Shown piece by piece: positions 1 through 8,242 of a DNA stretch of 64,000 nucleotides. The stretch is from Halogeometricum sp. S1BR25-6 (lineage in GTDB: Archaea; Halobacteriota; Halobacteria; Halobacteriales; Haloferacaceae): assembly GCF_031624495.1 (NCBI RefSeq), contig NZ_JAMQOP010000003.1, forward strand, positions 248,001-312,000. Reading direction: 5' to 3'. How positions within the stretch are numbered: position 1 is the stretch's first letter; each line of letters opens with the position of its first letter. The notes below the pieces were generated by a model. That model had not been told where the DNA came from and did no database searches. It saw nothing but the letters and a program-made list of their open reading frames with translations. Position numbers and translations under genes: made by a program.

Positions 1-682
1 CCCCCGTGTCACGCGTTTCTCGACACGTAATTTCGGTACCATCGAGTAAAGATTGCTGTTACGGTTCTCACAGACGTGTCGATACTCTCAGCCGGTGAGG
101 TTTCCGTGCGAAATCAGGGCCTCACAGCGGAAACACGGCGGGGGAAACGGAGTGCCGATTCGATTGAATCGATGATCGATTTGGAAGTATCAGATATGGG
201 GCGTGTATCGATATCCCCTGCATCCTGCAGAGAGGCCCGAGGCGAAAACGCAACCCGCGCTTCCTCGGCAATCGGTACTCCATCGATTCTTCGGCGAATA
301 CGCCAATTCAAGAGTTGTCTTCGCCGAGGTGCGCGTATGCATGGAGCCCACTCGGGTAGTTGTGCCACACTTACCGTTCGGTGATGGCAGACTGGATGTT
401 TAACGGGTTAGCAAGATTTTATCGAACAGATTCTGCTGCCAAAGTAGTCAATAACATTCCAGGTTGAATCGACCGCGTCGTACGTCCGCGAACTGAGCGG
501 GTCGAGTGAACAACAACCGTCGAACTTTGGTTCGCTCAGCGGGGGTTCGGTACACAGATCATATCGAGGATATCGGTTACGTGGGAGTATCGTCGCCGCA
601 GACGACGAAGGTTCCCGTAACGTCGACGCGACCCGTGACGGAGAGGAAGAACAACAGACGATGGACCGAGATACCGGCCGGT
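1..682. other. Gene-free left edge
   Basis: No reading frame here has the acidic composition of the neighbouring proteins, and the short frames present are Arg/Ser-rich, as expected for non-coding GC-rich DNA. The composition is patchy and more AT-rich than the flanking genes. I see no tRNA that could serve as the target of the adjacent recombinase. It may hold decayed sequence. Confidence 0.4.
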
Positions 683-1849
683 CTATGGATCCTCGCTCAG
701 TACGTCTCCCACTCGCTCACCTAACTCCTCGGCCTCGATGTACGAGTACGCTTCCCGAGTAGTGCTCAGCGACTTGTGCCGAAGTACGTCCTGCGCCAAC
801 CCGCGGTCCGTCCGATAGAGTTCGTCGCCGAGTCCGCGACGGGCGCCGTGCGGAAGCGGCGGTTTTCCGTCCACATCCACGCCGGTCGCCTGCGCGACGC
901 GTTCGAGGATGCGGCGCACGCCCTCGGTGGTGACGGCGGGCGGGGCGATACCGCGGTCTCGGAGAACGTCGTCGACGTCGGCGTCTTCGAGGAGAGCGTT
1001 CGCTCGCTCCTCACCCAACGTCTCACGCGCGGCGGCGTACTTCGACGGCGCGTGACTCGTCGGGAAGACGGGCCACGTCCCAGAGGGAGGGTTCTGGACC
1101 GTTCGCCACCGCTGTAGTGCCTCGCGGGCCTGCTTCGGTACGGAGACGTCCTCCCACTCTTGGGCCTTGCCCCAGACGCGGAACGTCCACGCGTCGGTAT
1201 CGACGCGGTCCCACGTGAGCCCCTGCCTTCCCTCGCGGTCGTCGCCGCTCACGCGAAACACCTCCGCGCCGCGCACGCCCGTGTACGCGATGACGTGAAC
1301 GAGGGCGCGATCTCGGACTTCCCCGTGCGCGTCCATCCCGTCGGCCTCGATGGCCTTGTACGCGCGGTCGTTCGTGTACTGAACGAGCCGTCGGCGGACG
1401 TCGGGCGACCAGAACTGTCGGTCGGGCTCTCGGTCGTCGCGGGGAAGCGGTTCGCGGGCGCGATTCGAGAGCGCGGGATTCCGCAGGAGGTCGCCGTCGC
1501 GAACGCAGAAGCTGAGAAATCCCGAGATGACGTTGAAGTACGTCCCCGCCGAGGAGGCGGAGATACCGCCAGCCTCGACTCGCTGGGCGAGTCGGTCCGC
1601 GTACCGTCGGAGCAGTTGCTCGCCCTCGTCCTCGAACGCCGCGAAGGAGTCTTTGCCGCGCCGACGGAGCCACGTCTCGAACTGCGAGAGCACGGACTCG
1701 GCGGTCGAAGAGTACTGCGCACTCTCGCCGCTGGCGCGGAGGTAGCGGCCGATCGCGGCGTCGATCTCGGACGTGTCGGCGGCGCGCTCGTCACCCTCCG
1801 TGGACACCGCTTCGTCGGGGTTCGACCCCTGGGGTTCCGGCTCGGACAT
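683..1849 (-). CDS. Tyrosine recombinase/integrase
   Basis: A 388-residue phage-integrase (XerC/D-like) recombinase that would cut and rejoin DNA through a tyrosine-phosphodiester intermediate. The acidic N-terminus is followed by a SAM-like core-binding domain (about residues 28-125) and a catalytic domain (about 145-380). The catalytic set is visible: Arg193 in YTGVRGAE, the His334-x-x-Arg337 box in LPHGARRG, His358 in LRHKS and the nucleophile Tyr368. An A/T-rich TATA-like element lies 30-40 bp before the start, next to a 15-bp motif that recurs at 2985. It could be the integrase of an integrated element or a stand-alone haloarchaeal recombinase. No partner excisionase is visible. The family call is firm; the target site is unknown. 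Confidence 0.9.
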   Translation of the reverse strand: MSEPEPQGSNPDEAVSTEGDERAADTSEIDAAIGRYLRASGESAQYSSTAESVLSQFETWLRRRGKDSFAAFEDEGEQLLRRYADRLAQRVEAGGISASSAGTYFNVISGFLSFCVRDGDLLRNPALSNRAREPLPRDDREPDRQFWSPDVRRRLVQYTNDRAYKAIEADGMDAHGEVRDRALVHVIAYTGVRGAEVFRVSGDDREGRQGLTWDRVDTDAWTFRVWGKAQEWEDVSVPKQAREALQRWRTVQNPPSGTWPVFPTSHAPSKYAAARETLGEERANALLEDADVDDVLRDRGIAPPAVTTEGVRRILERVAQATGVDVDGKPPLPHGARRGLGDELYRTDRGLAQDVLRHKSLSTTREAYSYIEAEELGERVGDVLSEDP

Positions 1850-2213
1850 CGGGTTGCTCGGTGTTTCGGCGTCGACGTTCTTAAATCTAAAACAAAGTGA
1901 ACCGCCTCGGGGTCAAGCTCCGAGGCACTCGTCTTGTCACTTCTGTAGAACGTCCACCCCGACGAGTCGCAATTGCCGTACAACCGACGCCACCTTCTGA
2001 GCGGTCCCGTTCGCGGCGTCGGTGTTCTCGCGACCTACTGGGCCGGATGGTCTCGCACTTTTCTCACCGCAGCGTGGCGCGCCGACCCCTGCGGTTCTCG
2101 CGGACTCCGACGGTTCCGCGGGTCGAAACCGGAGCGAGTGGTAGTCTGAAACCGAGACTCGGAAACCGAGTCCTGAGAGCCGAGGCGTCTCGCGCGGCGA
2201 AGCGCGTACCCGT
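1850..2213. other. Intergenic, integrase promoter side
   Basis: Holds the probable integrase promoter (TATA-like run around 1880-1890 on the minus strand) and one copy of the 15-bp motif CTAAAACAAAGTRAA at 1887-1901. The rest (1905-2213) shows no convincing gene. Confidence 0.4.
1887..1901. repeat. 15-bp direct repeat copy 1
   Basis: CTAAAACAAAGTGAA; a second copy (CTAAAACAAAGTAAA) is at 2985-2999 in the same orientation. Copy 1 is just upstream of the recombinase start, and the pair brackets the MocA-like gene. It could be a shared promoter element or a recombinase-associated site. Confidence 0.4.
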
Positions 2214-2822
2214 TCACTCCTCAGCAACGTACGTTCGGAGGTCCGCCTCCGAATCGATATCCCGGAGCACGCCCGCGTCGTCGACGTCCACAAACCGCGT
2301 TCCGTCGTGTTCCATCACGAGTTCGCGCCCTCCTCTGTCGCCGTCTACGTTGCCCAGCGCATCGAAGTGCCGCGCGTCGAACAGTACCGGATTCCCCCGT
2401 TTACCCTCGTACCGCGGTGCGACGATATCTCCCTCGCCGGCGCGATAGGCGTCGAGGAGGCGGTCGAGCGTCCTCGTTTCGACGAACGGCATGTCGCCGA
2501 GAAGGAAGACGGCGGCGTCCCAGTCCGCCTCGCGGGCGAACTCCACACCCGCGCGCACGGAGGTGCTCTGTCCGTCGGCGTAGTCGTCGTTGTACCGCGC
2601 CGGGAGGTCGAACGCCGAGAGCGCGTCGGCGACTGCGTCCGAGTCGTACCCGAGAACGACCGCGACCTCGTCCAGCGAGGACTGGACTGCGGTCCGCGCC
2701 GCACGGGTGACGAGCGGCGTCCCGTCTATCGCTTCGAGAAGCTTGTTCGACTCGCCGAACCGCGTGCTCCGACCGGCCGCGAGTACGACGCCACCGATGA
2801 GTGAATCGCCGGTCTCGTCCAT
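2214..2822 (-). CDS. MocA/MobA-type nucleotidyltransferase
   Basis: A 202-residue NTP-transferase of the molybdenum cofactor cytidylyltransferase (MocA) type, which transfers CMP or GMP to molybdopterin; some relatives act on other substrates. The N-terminal nucleotide-binding signature is clear: VVLAAGRSTRFGESNKLL (about residues 12-29), with the Gly-rich loop and Lys. FLLGDMPFV (about 105-113) supplies the metal-binding Asp, and RGNPVLF is the family's substrate-loop motif. Length is normal. It stands alone between the recombinase and transposase debris, and no molybdoenzyme gene is visible nearby, so its partner enzyme is presumably elsewhere. Confidence 0.85.
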   Translation of the reverse strand: MDETGDSLIGGVVLAAGRSTRFGESNKLLEAIDGTPLVTRAARTAVQSSLDEVAVVLGYDSDAVADALSAFDLPARYNDDYADGQSTSVRAGVEFAREADWDAAVFLLGDMPFVETRTLDRLLDAYRAGEGDIVAPRYEGKRGNPVLFDARHFDALGNVDGDRGGRELVMEHDGTRFVDVDDAGVLRDIDSEADLRTYVAEE

Positions 2823-2984
2823 GCCCGCGCGTTCGCTCCGCGCGCTACTGGCTCTTGTGCCGCGGCTAGCGTGTTCTCTCCGTCATTCCGCCGATTTCAG
2901 CCTCACAACCTCGGTCTCCGGCCAAGTACGGATACCGACGAGGGGACAGCGCCGACCCCGGTAGATTCACTTGTCTTTAGTGAC

Positions 2985-2999
2985 CTAAAACAAAGTAAA
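2985..2999. repeat. 15-bp direct repeat copy 2
   Basis: CTAAAACAAAGTAAA, the partner of the copy at 1887-1901, with one mismatch. Confidence 0.4.
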
Positions 3000-3104
3000 T
3001 TGGCGGACCTGCGAAACGTTCGTTTTCGGTGGGTAGCAGCCTGTACACAGTCGTTAGACGCACTTATGTATCTTATATCGCTATATCAAATCTCGTCGGT
3101 GGGG

Positions 3105-3129
3105 TGAGACTACGGAGGCTATAGAACGG
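3105..3129. repeat. 25-bp dispersed repeat, copy 1
   Basis: The 25 bases beginning TGAGACTACGG and ending ATAGAACGG are identical to 21499-21523, same orientation. Both copies sit in gene-poor, decayed DNA; copy 1 is about 160 bp from a transposase remnant. Probably residue of a shared mobile element. Confidence 0.6.
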
Positions 3130-3286
3130 TGGTAATGCGTAGATTTGGCTGAATCTGAGATGGAGAGCGACTTCGTTCTCGTTCCAGTCAGGGATAATAT
3201 AACAATCCCAACTAGTCATGGCGAAAAGCCGCCAGCTAGACTGCACCGTCGTTCGTGAACCGACGGACACTCATCTCGAAGTCAAC

Positions 3287-3597
3287 CTACTCGACTCCAG
3301 TCAGCTTCTTCAACAGCGTGAGAACCGTATTCGCGGTCACGACCGGTGACCGCTCGTACTCACCCGTTAGATCGGCTTGTACAAGGAGGTCGACCACTCT
3401 CCAATCGAATACAGCAGAGATGCGAACGCGAAGTGGAAGAACCGCAGCACGAAATTCTTCGACGTGGTGGCCGTCATGAACCGCTTGATGAACTTGTACC
3501 CACTCTCGATTTTCCACCGATAGTTGTACTCTCGAATCGCTCCCGCTGGCCCGAGGCCCCGAGCAGGCAAGCGGTAGTAGACGTCCCCCGAGTAGGC
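3287..3597 (-). pseudogene. Transposase C-terminal remnant, frameshifted
   Basis: Minus-strand translation begins without a start in VYYRLPARGLGPAG and continues REYNYRWKIESGYKFIKRFMTATTSKN, then FVLRFFHFAFASLLYSI. The frame then shifts near 3398 and resumes as WRVVDLLVQADLTGEYE to the stop at 3287. The YRWKIESGYKFIKRF block, with its Glu, resembles the C-terminal catalytic part of DDE (IS4-like) transposases. The N-terminal two thirds are absent: the upstream side is cut by the stop of the aldehyde dehydrogenase gene. Non-functional; the exact IS family is not determined. Confidence 0.7.
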
Positions 3598-5052
3598 TCA
3601 CTTCGAGATGTTGAGACAGACGTTCTTTAGTTGGGTGTAGTTGTGGACGGCTTGCGTTCCGTTCTCTCGACCGATGCCGCTGTCTTTGAAGCCGCCGAAG
3701 GGAGTCTCGTTGCCACCAGCGAACCACTCGTTGACGTAGATCTGGCCGGCGTCGACGTCGCGCGCGAAGCGGTGGGCTCTGCCCATGTCGGTTGTGATGA
3801 CGCCGGCGACGAGCCCGTAGTCCACGTCGTTGGACCGCCGGATGGCCTCGGCTTCGTCATCGAAGGTGCTCACGGTCAGCACCGGCCCGAAGACCTCTTC
3901 CTGGAGGAGCCGTGCGTCCTGCGGGACGTCCGCAAACACCGTCGGTTCGACGTAATACCCCTCGCGGTCGAGCACTGCCCCACCGGTGAGCGGTTCGCCC
4001 ACCTCCTCACGACCGACCTCGAGGTATTCCGCAACCGTATCGAGGTGGGTCGCCGAGACGAGCGGGCCGACATCGTGGTCGTCGATGCCCGGACCGATGG
4101 AGAGACCCTCGACAGCGCTGACGAGTTTGTCGAGATAGGCGTCACGTATCTCGTTTTGAACGATGACGCGGGAGGACGCCGAGCAGACTTGGCCGGAATT
4201 CGTCGCGAAGATGCCTTTGATCGTCTCGTCGACGGCGACGTCGAGGTCGGCGTCGTCGTAGACGACCAGCGGACTCTTGCCACCGAGTTCGAGGTGGGGT
4301 TCGGTGAGGTTCTCGATGGCGGCCTTCCCAACCTCGCGGCCGGTCGCGCTCGACCCGGTGAACGTCACACTCCCAATGTCGGGGTGCCCCGAGAGCGCCG
4401 CCCCCGCGGAAACGCCCTCGCCGGGAACGACGTTGACCGCGGCCGGTGGAACGCCGTTCTCGTGGAGAAGTTTCGTGAGTTCGAGCGCTCCGATCGGCGT
4501 CTCCTCGGCCGGCTTGACCACCGCCGCGTTCCCGGCTGCGAGCGCCGGAGCGACGCTCCTTGCGAAGAGGTAGGCCGGGACGTTCCACGGGACGATGTGG
4601 CCGGTGACACCGAGGGGTTCCCGAACCGTGTAGTCGACGTGACCGTCGTCCAGCGGGATGCTCTCACCCTCGATTTTGTCGGCCAGGCCACCGTAGTACT
4701 CGAAGTGGCGCGCGCAGCGCTCCACCTGCCCGACGGCCTCGGAGAGCGGTTTTCCGTTCTCGAGGGTTTCGATGCGGGCGAGTCGGTCCTTCTCGTCCCG
4801 GATGGCTCGGGCAACGTCGTTCAGTATCTCACACCGGCGGGCGGGAGTGTACCCGTGCCAGGTCTCGAAGCCGTCTTGGGCGACGTCGACGGCCTCGTTA
4901 ACGTCGGCCTCGGTCCCAGAGGCGACCGTCGTCAACGGTTTACCTGTCGCCGGGTCGTGGACGGTGAGCACCTCGCCGGACGACGCCGCACGCTCGGTGC
5001 CGTCGATCAACACCCCGTACTCATCAGCAATTGCTGGTAGATCTGTCTGCAT
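3598..5052 (-). CDS. NAD(P)-dependent aldehyde dehydrogenase
   Basis: A 484-residue cytosolic aldehyde dehydrogenase that oxidises an aldehyde to the acid with NAD(P)+. Visible motifs: PWN (155-157), VVKPAEETP with the coenzyme-binding Lys180, FTGS, the general base Glu255 in LELGGKSP and catalytic Cys290 in SGQVCSASS, plus the C-terminal EEVFGPV and PFGGFKDSGIG blocks. Length is complete. A TATA-like ACTATTATG lies 30-40 bp upstream (about 5083-5092). The gene sits between a transposase remnant whose truncation point coincides with its stop codon and a BKACE fragment just upstream, so its original operon has been broken by recombination. Substrate unknown; amino-aldehydes or sugar aldehydes are possible. 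Confidence 0.92.
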   Translation of the reverse strand: MQTDLPAIADEYGVLIDGTERAASSGEVLTVHDPATGKPLTTVASGTEADVNEAVDVAQDGFETWHGYTPARRCEILNDVARAIRDEKDRLARIETLENGKPLSEAVGQVERCARHFEYYGGLADKIEGESIPLDDGHVDYTVREPLGVTGHIVPWNVPAYLFARSVAPALAAGNAAVVKPAEETPIGALELTKLLHENGVPPAAVNVVPGEGVSAGAALSGHPDIGSVTFTGSSATGREVGKAAIENLTEPHLELGGKSPLVVYDDADLDVAVDETIKGIFATNSGQVCSASSRVIVQNEIRDAYLDKLVSAVEGLSIGPGIDDHDVGPLVSATHLDTVAEYLEVGREEVGEPLTGGAVLDREGYYVEPTVFADVPQDARLLQEEVFGPVLTVSTFDDEAEAIRRSNDVDYGLVAGVITTDMGRAHRFARDVDAGQIYVNEWFAGGNETPFGGFKDSGIGRENGTQAVHNYTQLKNVCLNISK

Positions 5053-5097
5053 CGTACATCAACAATGCACGCAGACGCTCATAATAGTTCTTGTCAA

Positions 5098-5230
5098 TAT
5101 CGGAATGGAGGACAACATCCACTACCGGGAGACGAACTCGTTGGGGGCAACGCGCAGTTCGTCGAACGCACGGCCCGGATCGTCGACGAACTGACCTGCC
5201 CTGTGGCAAGCACCGAGTCGACTCAAAGTG
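5098..5230 (+). pseudogene. BKACE (DUF849) C-terminal fragment
   Basis: Translation gives IGMEDNIHYRETN, then after a small frameshift ELVGGNAQFVERTARIVDELTCPVAS. This matches, residue by residue, the C-terminus of the intact cleavage enzyme at 18282-19136 ([38 protein letters not shown]). The nucleotide sequences are also clearly alignable. Only the last 40 or so codons survive and they are out of frame, so this is a relic. It suggests the aldehyde dehydrogenase once neighboured a second beta-keto acid cleavage gene. Confidence 0.8.
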
Positions 5231-5353
5231 TTCGTTCGGCCCCTGTTGTCAGCTCGTAACCGTCACGATGAGCTCCGACGGCAGACTGTTGAGATCGCTC
5301 GCTACAGAGAGAACCGACGCCGGGTGTGCCAAGTCACCGATTTATCGGTGGGT

Positions 5354-5758
5354 TCACTTCGCTCCGACGATAGTCACCGGAACTGGTGAATCAAGCGCCA
5401 CCGACTGGGTGACGCTCCCGAAGAGCGCTTTGCCGGTGGGTGAGCGGTTTCGTCCGCACACCACGATCTCGTCCGCGCCTATCTCGTTCGCCAGATTCAC
5501 GATCGACTCCGCGACTGGAACATACAGTTCGGTCTGTTCGATCGTGATGCCAGCAGCAGAGAGGACATCCACTGCTTCAATGACGCCCGGACTTTCCTCG
5601 TCGAAGCTGTCACCACCGGCATCGCTTGGCTCATCGCGATAGGCGTGAGCAACTGTCACGGTGACCTCATCTGTCTCACCGGGGAGCCCTAAGACGTACT
5701 GAGCTTGAGCAGCCGCCCGATCGATTTCGTCGTCTACCGGGAGGAGTATCTGATACAT
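5354..5758 (-). CDS. Universal stress protein (UspA family)
   Basis: A 134-residue single-domain UspA protein, a small alpha/beta fold that often binds ATP. The N-terminus MYQILLPVDDEIDRA is the usual beta1 strand; the C-terminal GRNRSPTGKALFGSVTQSVA carries the glycine-rich nucleotide loop in a variant form also seen in the protein at 60949. A TATA-like GTATTTATC lies about 27-37 bp before the start (5785-5795). Its physiological role cannot be told from sequence. Confidence 0.85.
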   Translation of the reverse strand: MYQILLPVDDEIDRAAAQAQYVLGLPGETDEVTVTVAHAYRDEPSDAGGDSFDEESPGVIEAVDVLSAAGITIEQTELYVPVAESIVNLANEIGADEIVVCGRNRSPTGKALFGSVTQSVALDSPVPVTIVGAK

Positions 5759-5978
5759 AGCATGGAATACGATACCTCGTGTCGATAAATACGTTCCCCC
5801 GGACTGCGGTCAGAAATGTCGACCCACCGCAGCCAGCGGGAGGTTCTCCACGTCGTGTGGGGTAGCCGGTCGTAGTGAGTGGATACCGAAGGAGCACCGG
5901 AAACGACACCGAAAGAACCCATAATTCGGTGTCCAGAGACCGCAACACCTACAATCGGGACGGGAATAATCGTAACGT

Positions 5979-7145
5979 ATGCATGCAGTTCGCATAGCCG
6001 GTGCTGGCTCAACAGCGTTCGGTGCGTCTCCCGAACGGACCGGGCGCGACCTCTTCGGAGAGGCGGCCCGTATCGCCATCGAAGACTCGGGCGTCCCGAG
6101 GGCGGATATCGACCGCCTCTGTTACGGGAACTTCGCCGGAACGGTCACCGAACGGCAGGGACACCAAGGACCGCTGATGGCAGAGGCCGCGGGCGTGACC
6201 GCACCAGCGACACGGTACGAGAGTGCGTGTGCGTCGGGCGGCGTCGCACTCAGGAGTGGGGTCGAGGCGGTCCGGTCGGGAGCGGTCGACGTCGTCCTTG
6301 TCGGCGGGATGGAGCGGATGCACAACGTTACGACGGAGCGAGCGACCGAGGGACTGGCGATGGCGGCGGACGACCTCTACGAGAGTCGCGCCGGCGTGAC
6401 GTTCCCCGGTGCGTACGCGCTCATGGCACGCGCGTACTTCGAGGAGTTCGGCGGGACGCGAGCGGACCTCGCCGCGGTCGCGGTGAAGAACCACCGCAAC
6501 GCACTCGGAAACGAGAACGCCCAGTTCCAGCGGGAGATATCCACGACCGACGTTCTCGAAGCGCCCACCGTCGCCGACCCGCTCGGACTGTACGACGCCT
6601 GTCCGATCACCGACGGGGCAAGTGCGTGCGTCCTGGTCAGCGAGGAGTACGCGGAGAATCACGACCTGAACGCTTCAGTCTCGATTACGGGGTCCGGACA
6701 GGGCACCGACTCGCTCGCCTTGCAGAACCGAGAGTCGCTCACGCGGACCCCTGCGACGGAGCGAGCGGCGATGGTCGCCTACGACGACGCCGGGGTTGCC
6801 CCAGCGGACGTCGACCTGCTCGAAGTCCACGACTGCTTCACTATCGCCGAGGTATTGGCGCTCGAAGGGTTGGGGCTGTACGACCCCGGTGGTGCTATCG
6901 ACGCCGCGACGTGCGGTGAGACGACACGAGACGGCGACCTCCCGGTCAATCTCTCGGGTGGGCTGAAGGCGAAAGGTCACCCGGTCGGGGCGACCGGCGT
7001 GAGCCAGGTCGTCGAGCTGACGAAGCTCCTCCGCGGCGACCACGTCAACAGTAGCGCGGTCCCCGACGCCTCCGTCGCCGTCGCCCACAACGCCGGTGGA
7101 ACCGTCGCGAGTGCGACTGTCCACGTCCTCGAGGTGCGTTCCTGA
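5979..7145 (+). CDS. Thiolase-superfamily acyltransferase
   Basis: A 388-residue thiolase of the archaeal/SCP2-type subgroup, which makes or breaks a carbon-carbon bond between acyl-CoA units. The nucleophile is Cys84 in YESACASGG. The His-containing NLSGGLKAKGHPVGATG block and EVHDCF complete the active site. Its stop overlaps the start of the DUF35 partner by one base (TGATG), so the two are translationally coupled. In archaea such thiolases are known to form a complex with a DUF35 protein. The neighbouring acyl-CoA synthetase suggests acyl-CoA degradation, or ketoacyl-CoA cleavage feeding acetyl-CoA, rather than mevalonate synthesis; that direction is inferred. Confidence 0.9.
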   Translation: MHAVRIAGAGSTAFGASPERTGRDLFGEAARIAIEDSGVPRADIDRLCYGNFAGTVTERQGHQGPLMAEAAGVTAPATRYESACASGGVALRSGVEAVRSGAVDVVLVGGMERMHNVTTERATEGLAMAADDLYESRAGVTFPGAYALMARAYFEEFGGTRADLAAVAVKNHRNALGNENAQFQREISTTDVLEAPTVADPLGLYDACPITDGASACVLVSEEYAENHDLNASVSITGSGQGTDSLALQNRESLTRTPATERAAMVAYDDAGVAPADVDLLEVHDCFTIAEVLALEGLGLYDPGGAIDAATCGETTRDGDLPVNLSGGLKAKGHPVGATGVSQVVELTKLLRGDHVNSSAVPDASVAVAHNAGGTVASATVHVLEVRS

Positions 7146-7528
7146 TGCGAGAACCGAGAGAAGAAGGCTACGACGACCTGCTCGACGCGCTTGAATCCGA
7201 CACCGGCTACTACCTCTCCTGTCCGGCGGGCCACGGGTCGCTTCCCCCTCGACGGGTGTGTCCGCGCTGTGGCGACGACGAGCTATCGGAAGAGACACTG
7301 CCTGCAAGGGGAACGGTCGTCACGTTCACCGAGGTAGCTGTACCGGCCCCGGCGTTCGCTGGCCAGACACCCGTCGTACTCATCGCCGACTTCGGACCCG
7401 TCCGACTCACCGGAGAACTCCAGGACTGCTCGGACGTACTCGAAGTAGGGAGTGAAGTAATACCGACCGTCGTGTCGTCGTCGGGCGGTAACCGTCACGT
7501 CGGCTTTCGGCTCGCGTCCGAAGGCTGA
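7145..7528 (+). CDS. DUF35 Zn-ribbon/OB-fold protein
   Basis: A 127-residue member of the DUF35 (OB_aCoA_assoc) family. The N-terminal rubredoxin-like zinc ribbon has a C-x2-C pair in RRVCPRCGDDEL, with CPAGH upstream as the possible second, non-standard half, since the usual first C-x2-C is not intact. It is followed by an OB-fold (about 50-125: GTVVTFTEVAV, LIADFGPVRLTGEL). Family members bind acyl-CoA and dock on thiolases as a channel subunit. The one-base overlap with the thiolase makes the pairing near certain. Confidence 0.88.
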   Translation: MREPREEGYDDLLDALESDTGYYLSCPAGHGSLPPRRVCPRCGDDELSEETLPARGTVVTFTEVAVPAPAFAGQTPVVLIADFGPVRLTGELQDCSDVLEVGSEVIPTVVSSSGGNRHVGFRLASEG

Positions 7529-7628
7529 CCTCGGCGTCGTTCACTGTCCCGTTACGCTCCGTGCCGTCCCGTCTCAGTTCTTGAACGGTCCCGGTAGCAC
7601 TATAGTGTCCTATCCTCGCATTGCGGGT

Positions 7629-8129
7629 ATGCAGCGCACTTTCGACGAGGCGACACCGACCGTCGCGGAGTCGGCCTTCGTCTCGGAGCAGTCGTACCTG
7701 ATCGGCGACGTCGTAGTGGGTGACCGTGCGAGCCTCTGGCCGTTCACGTGTCTTCGGGGAGACGGTGGCTCCACGGTCGTCGGCAGGGAGACGAACGTCC
7801 AGGAGTTCACCATGCTCCACGGCGCGATCCTCGGCGACGAGGTCACCGTCGGTCACAACGCCGTCGTCGATTACGCGACCGTCGAGGACCACTCCCTCGT
7901 CGGTATGGGGAGCCGTATTCTCCGGGATGCGACGGTCGAATCCGACTGCATCGTCGCCGCCGGTGCGGTGGTTCTACAGGGTCAGACGATTCCCGAAGGG
8001 CACCTCGCCTACGGCGCGCCGGCCGAGACGAAACCGATCACGGACGACCAGCGTGAGGAGATTGACCGCGTCCACCAGCACTACGTCGACCTCGGACGTC
8101 AGTACGGAGCGGCCGGTCAGTTCGAGTGA
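7629..8129 (+). CDS. Hexapeptide-repeat protein, gamma-carbonic anhydrase-like
   Basis: A 166-residue left-handed beta-helix protein. The start chosen is the ATG at 7629 (MQRTFDEATP), matching the start of the paralogue at 54995; an upstream in-frame start at 7581 would add 16 non-conserved residues. It shows the NVQEFTMLHGA, VGHNAVVDYA and LVGMGSRI blocks of the gamma-class carbonic anhydrase/PaaY/CaiE group. Two zinc-ligand histidines are present, but the third position (usually GHGAVLHG) is Asp. Relatives are often encoded with CoA-ester metabolism genes, as here between a thiolase and an acyl-CoA synthetase. Carbonic anhydrase activity is doubtful. Confidence 0.82.
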   Translation: MQRTFDEATPTVAESAFVSEQSYLIGDVVVGDRASLWPFTCLRGDGGSTVVGRETNVQEFTMLHGAILGDEVTVGHNAVVDYATVEDHSLVGMGSRILRDATVESDCIVAAGAVVLQGQTIPEGHLAYGAPAETKPITDDQREEIDRVHQHYVDLGRQYGAAGQFE

Positions 8130-8200
8130 CTGGAGAGTCCGGTTGATCGACTGCGGCGTTCGACCGGGACGTCTCGACGAATCCGCCACGTTAACCCCGA

Positions 8201-8210
8201 TATTTTATAT
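8201..8210 (+). promoter_or_regulatory. TATA element of acyl-CoA synthetase gene
   Basis: TATTTTATAT about 33-42 bp before the ATG at 8243, in an otherwise GC-rich intergenic region. The spacing predicts a leader of roughly 8-12 nucleotides. Confidence 0.6.
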
Positions 8211-8242
8211 CTATTGCTGTGGCAACCTAGAGACGCGCAACC

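Larger units (their letters stand above)
2823..3286. other. Intergenic with repeat debris
   Basis: AT-richer region without a gene. It holds the second 15-bp motif copy (2985-2999) and a 25-bp sequence (3105-3129) repeated exactly at 21499-21523. Downstream of the 25-mer the two loci keep weaker similarity for about 25 bp, which suggests ends or fragments of the same vanished element. Confidence 0.45.

Noticed and set aside
2040-2213. Possible tRNA-like cloverleaf before the MocA-like gene
   Set aside because: A GGGTCGAAACC-like stretch resembles a T-arm, but no matching acceptor stem or anticodon arm could be assembled.
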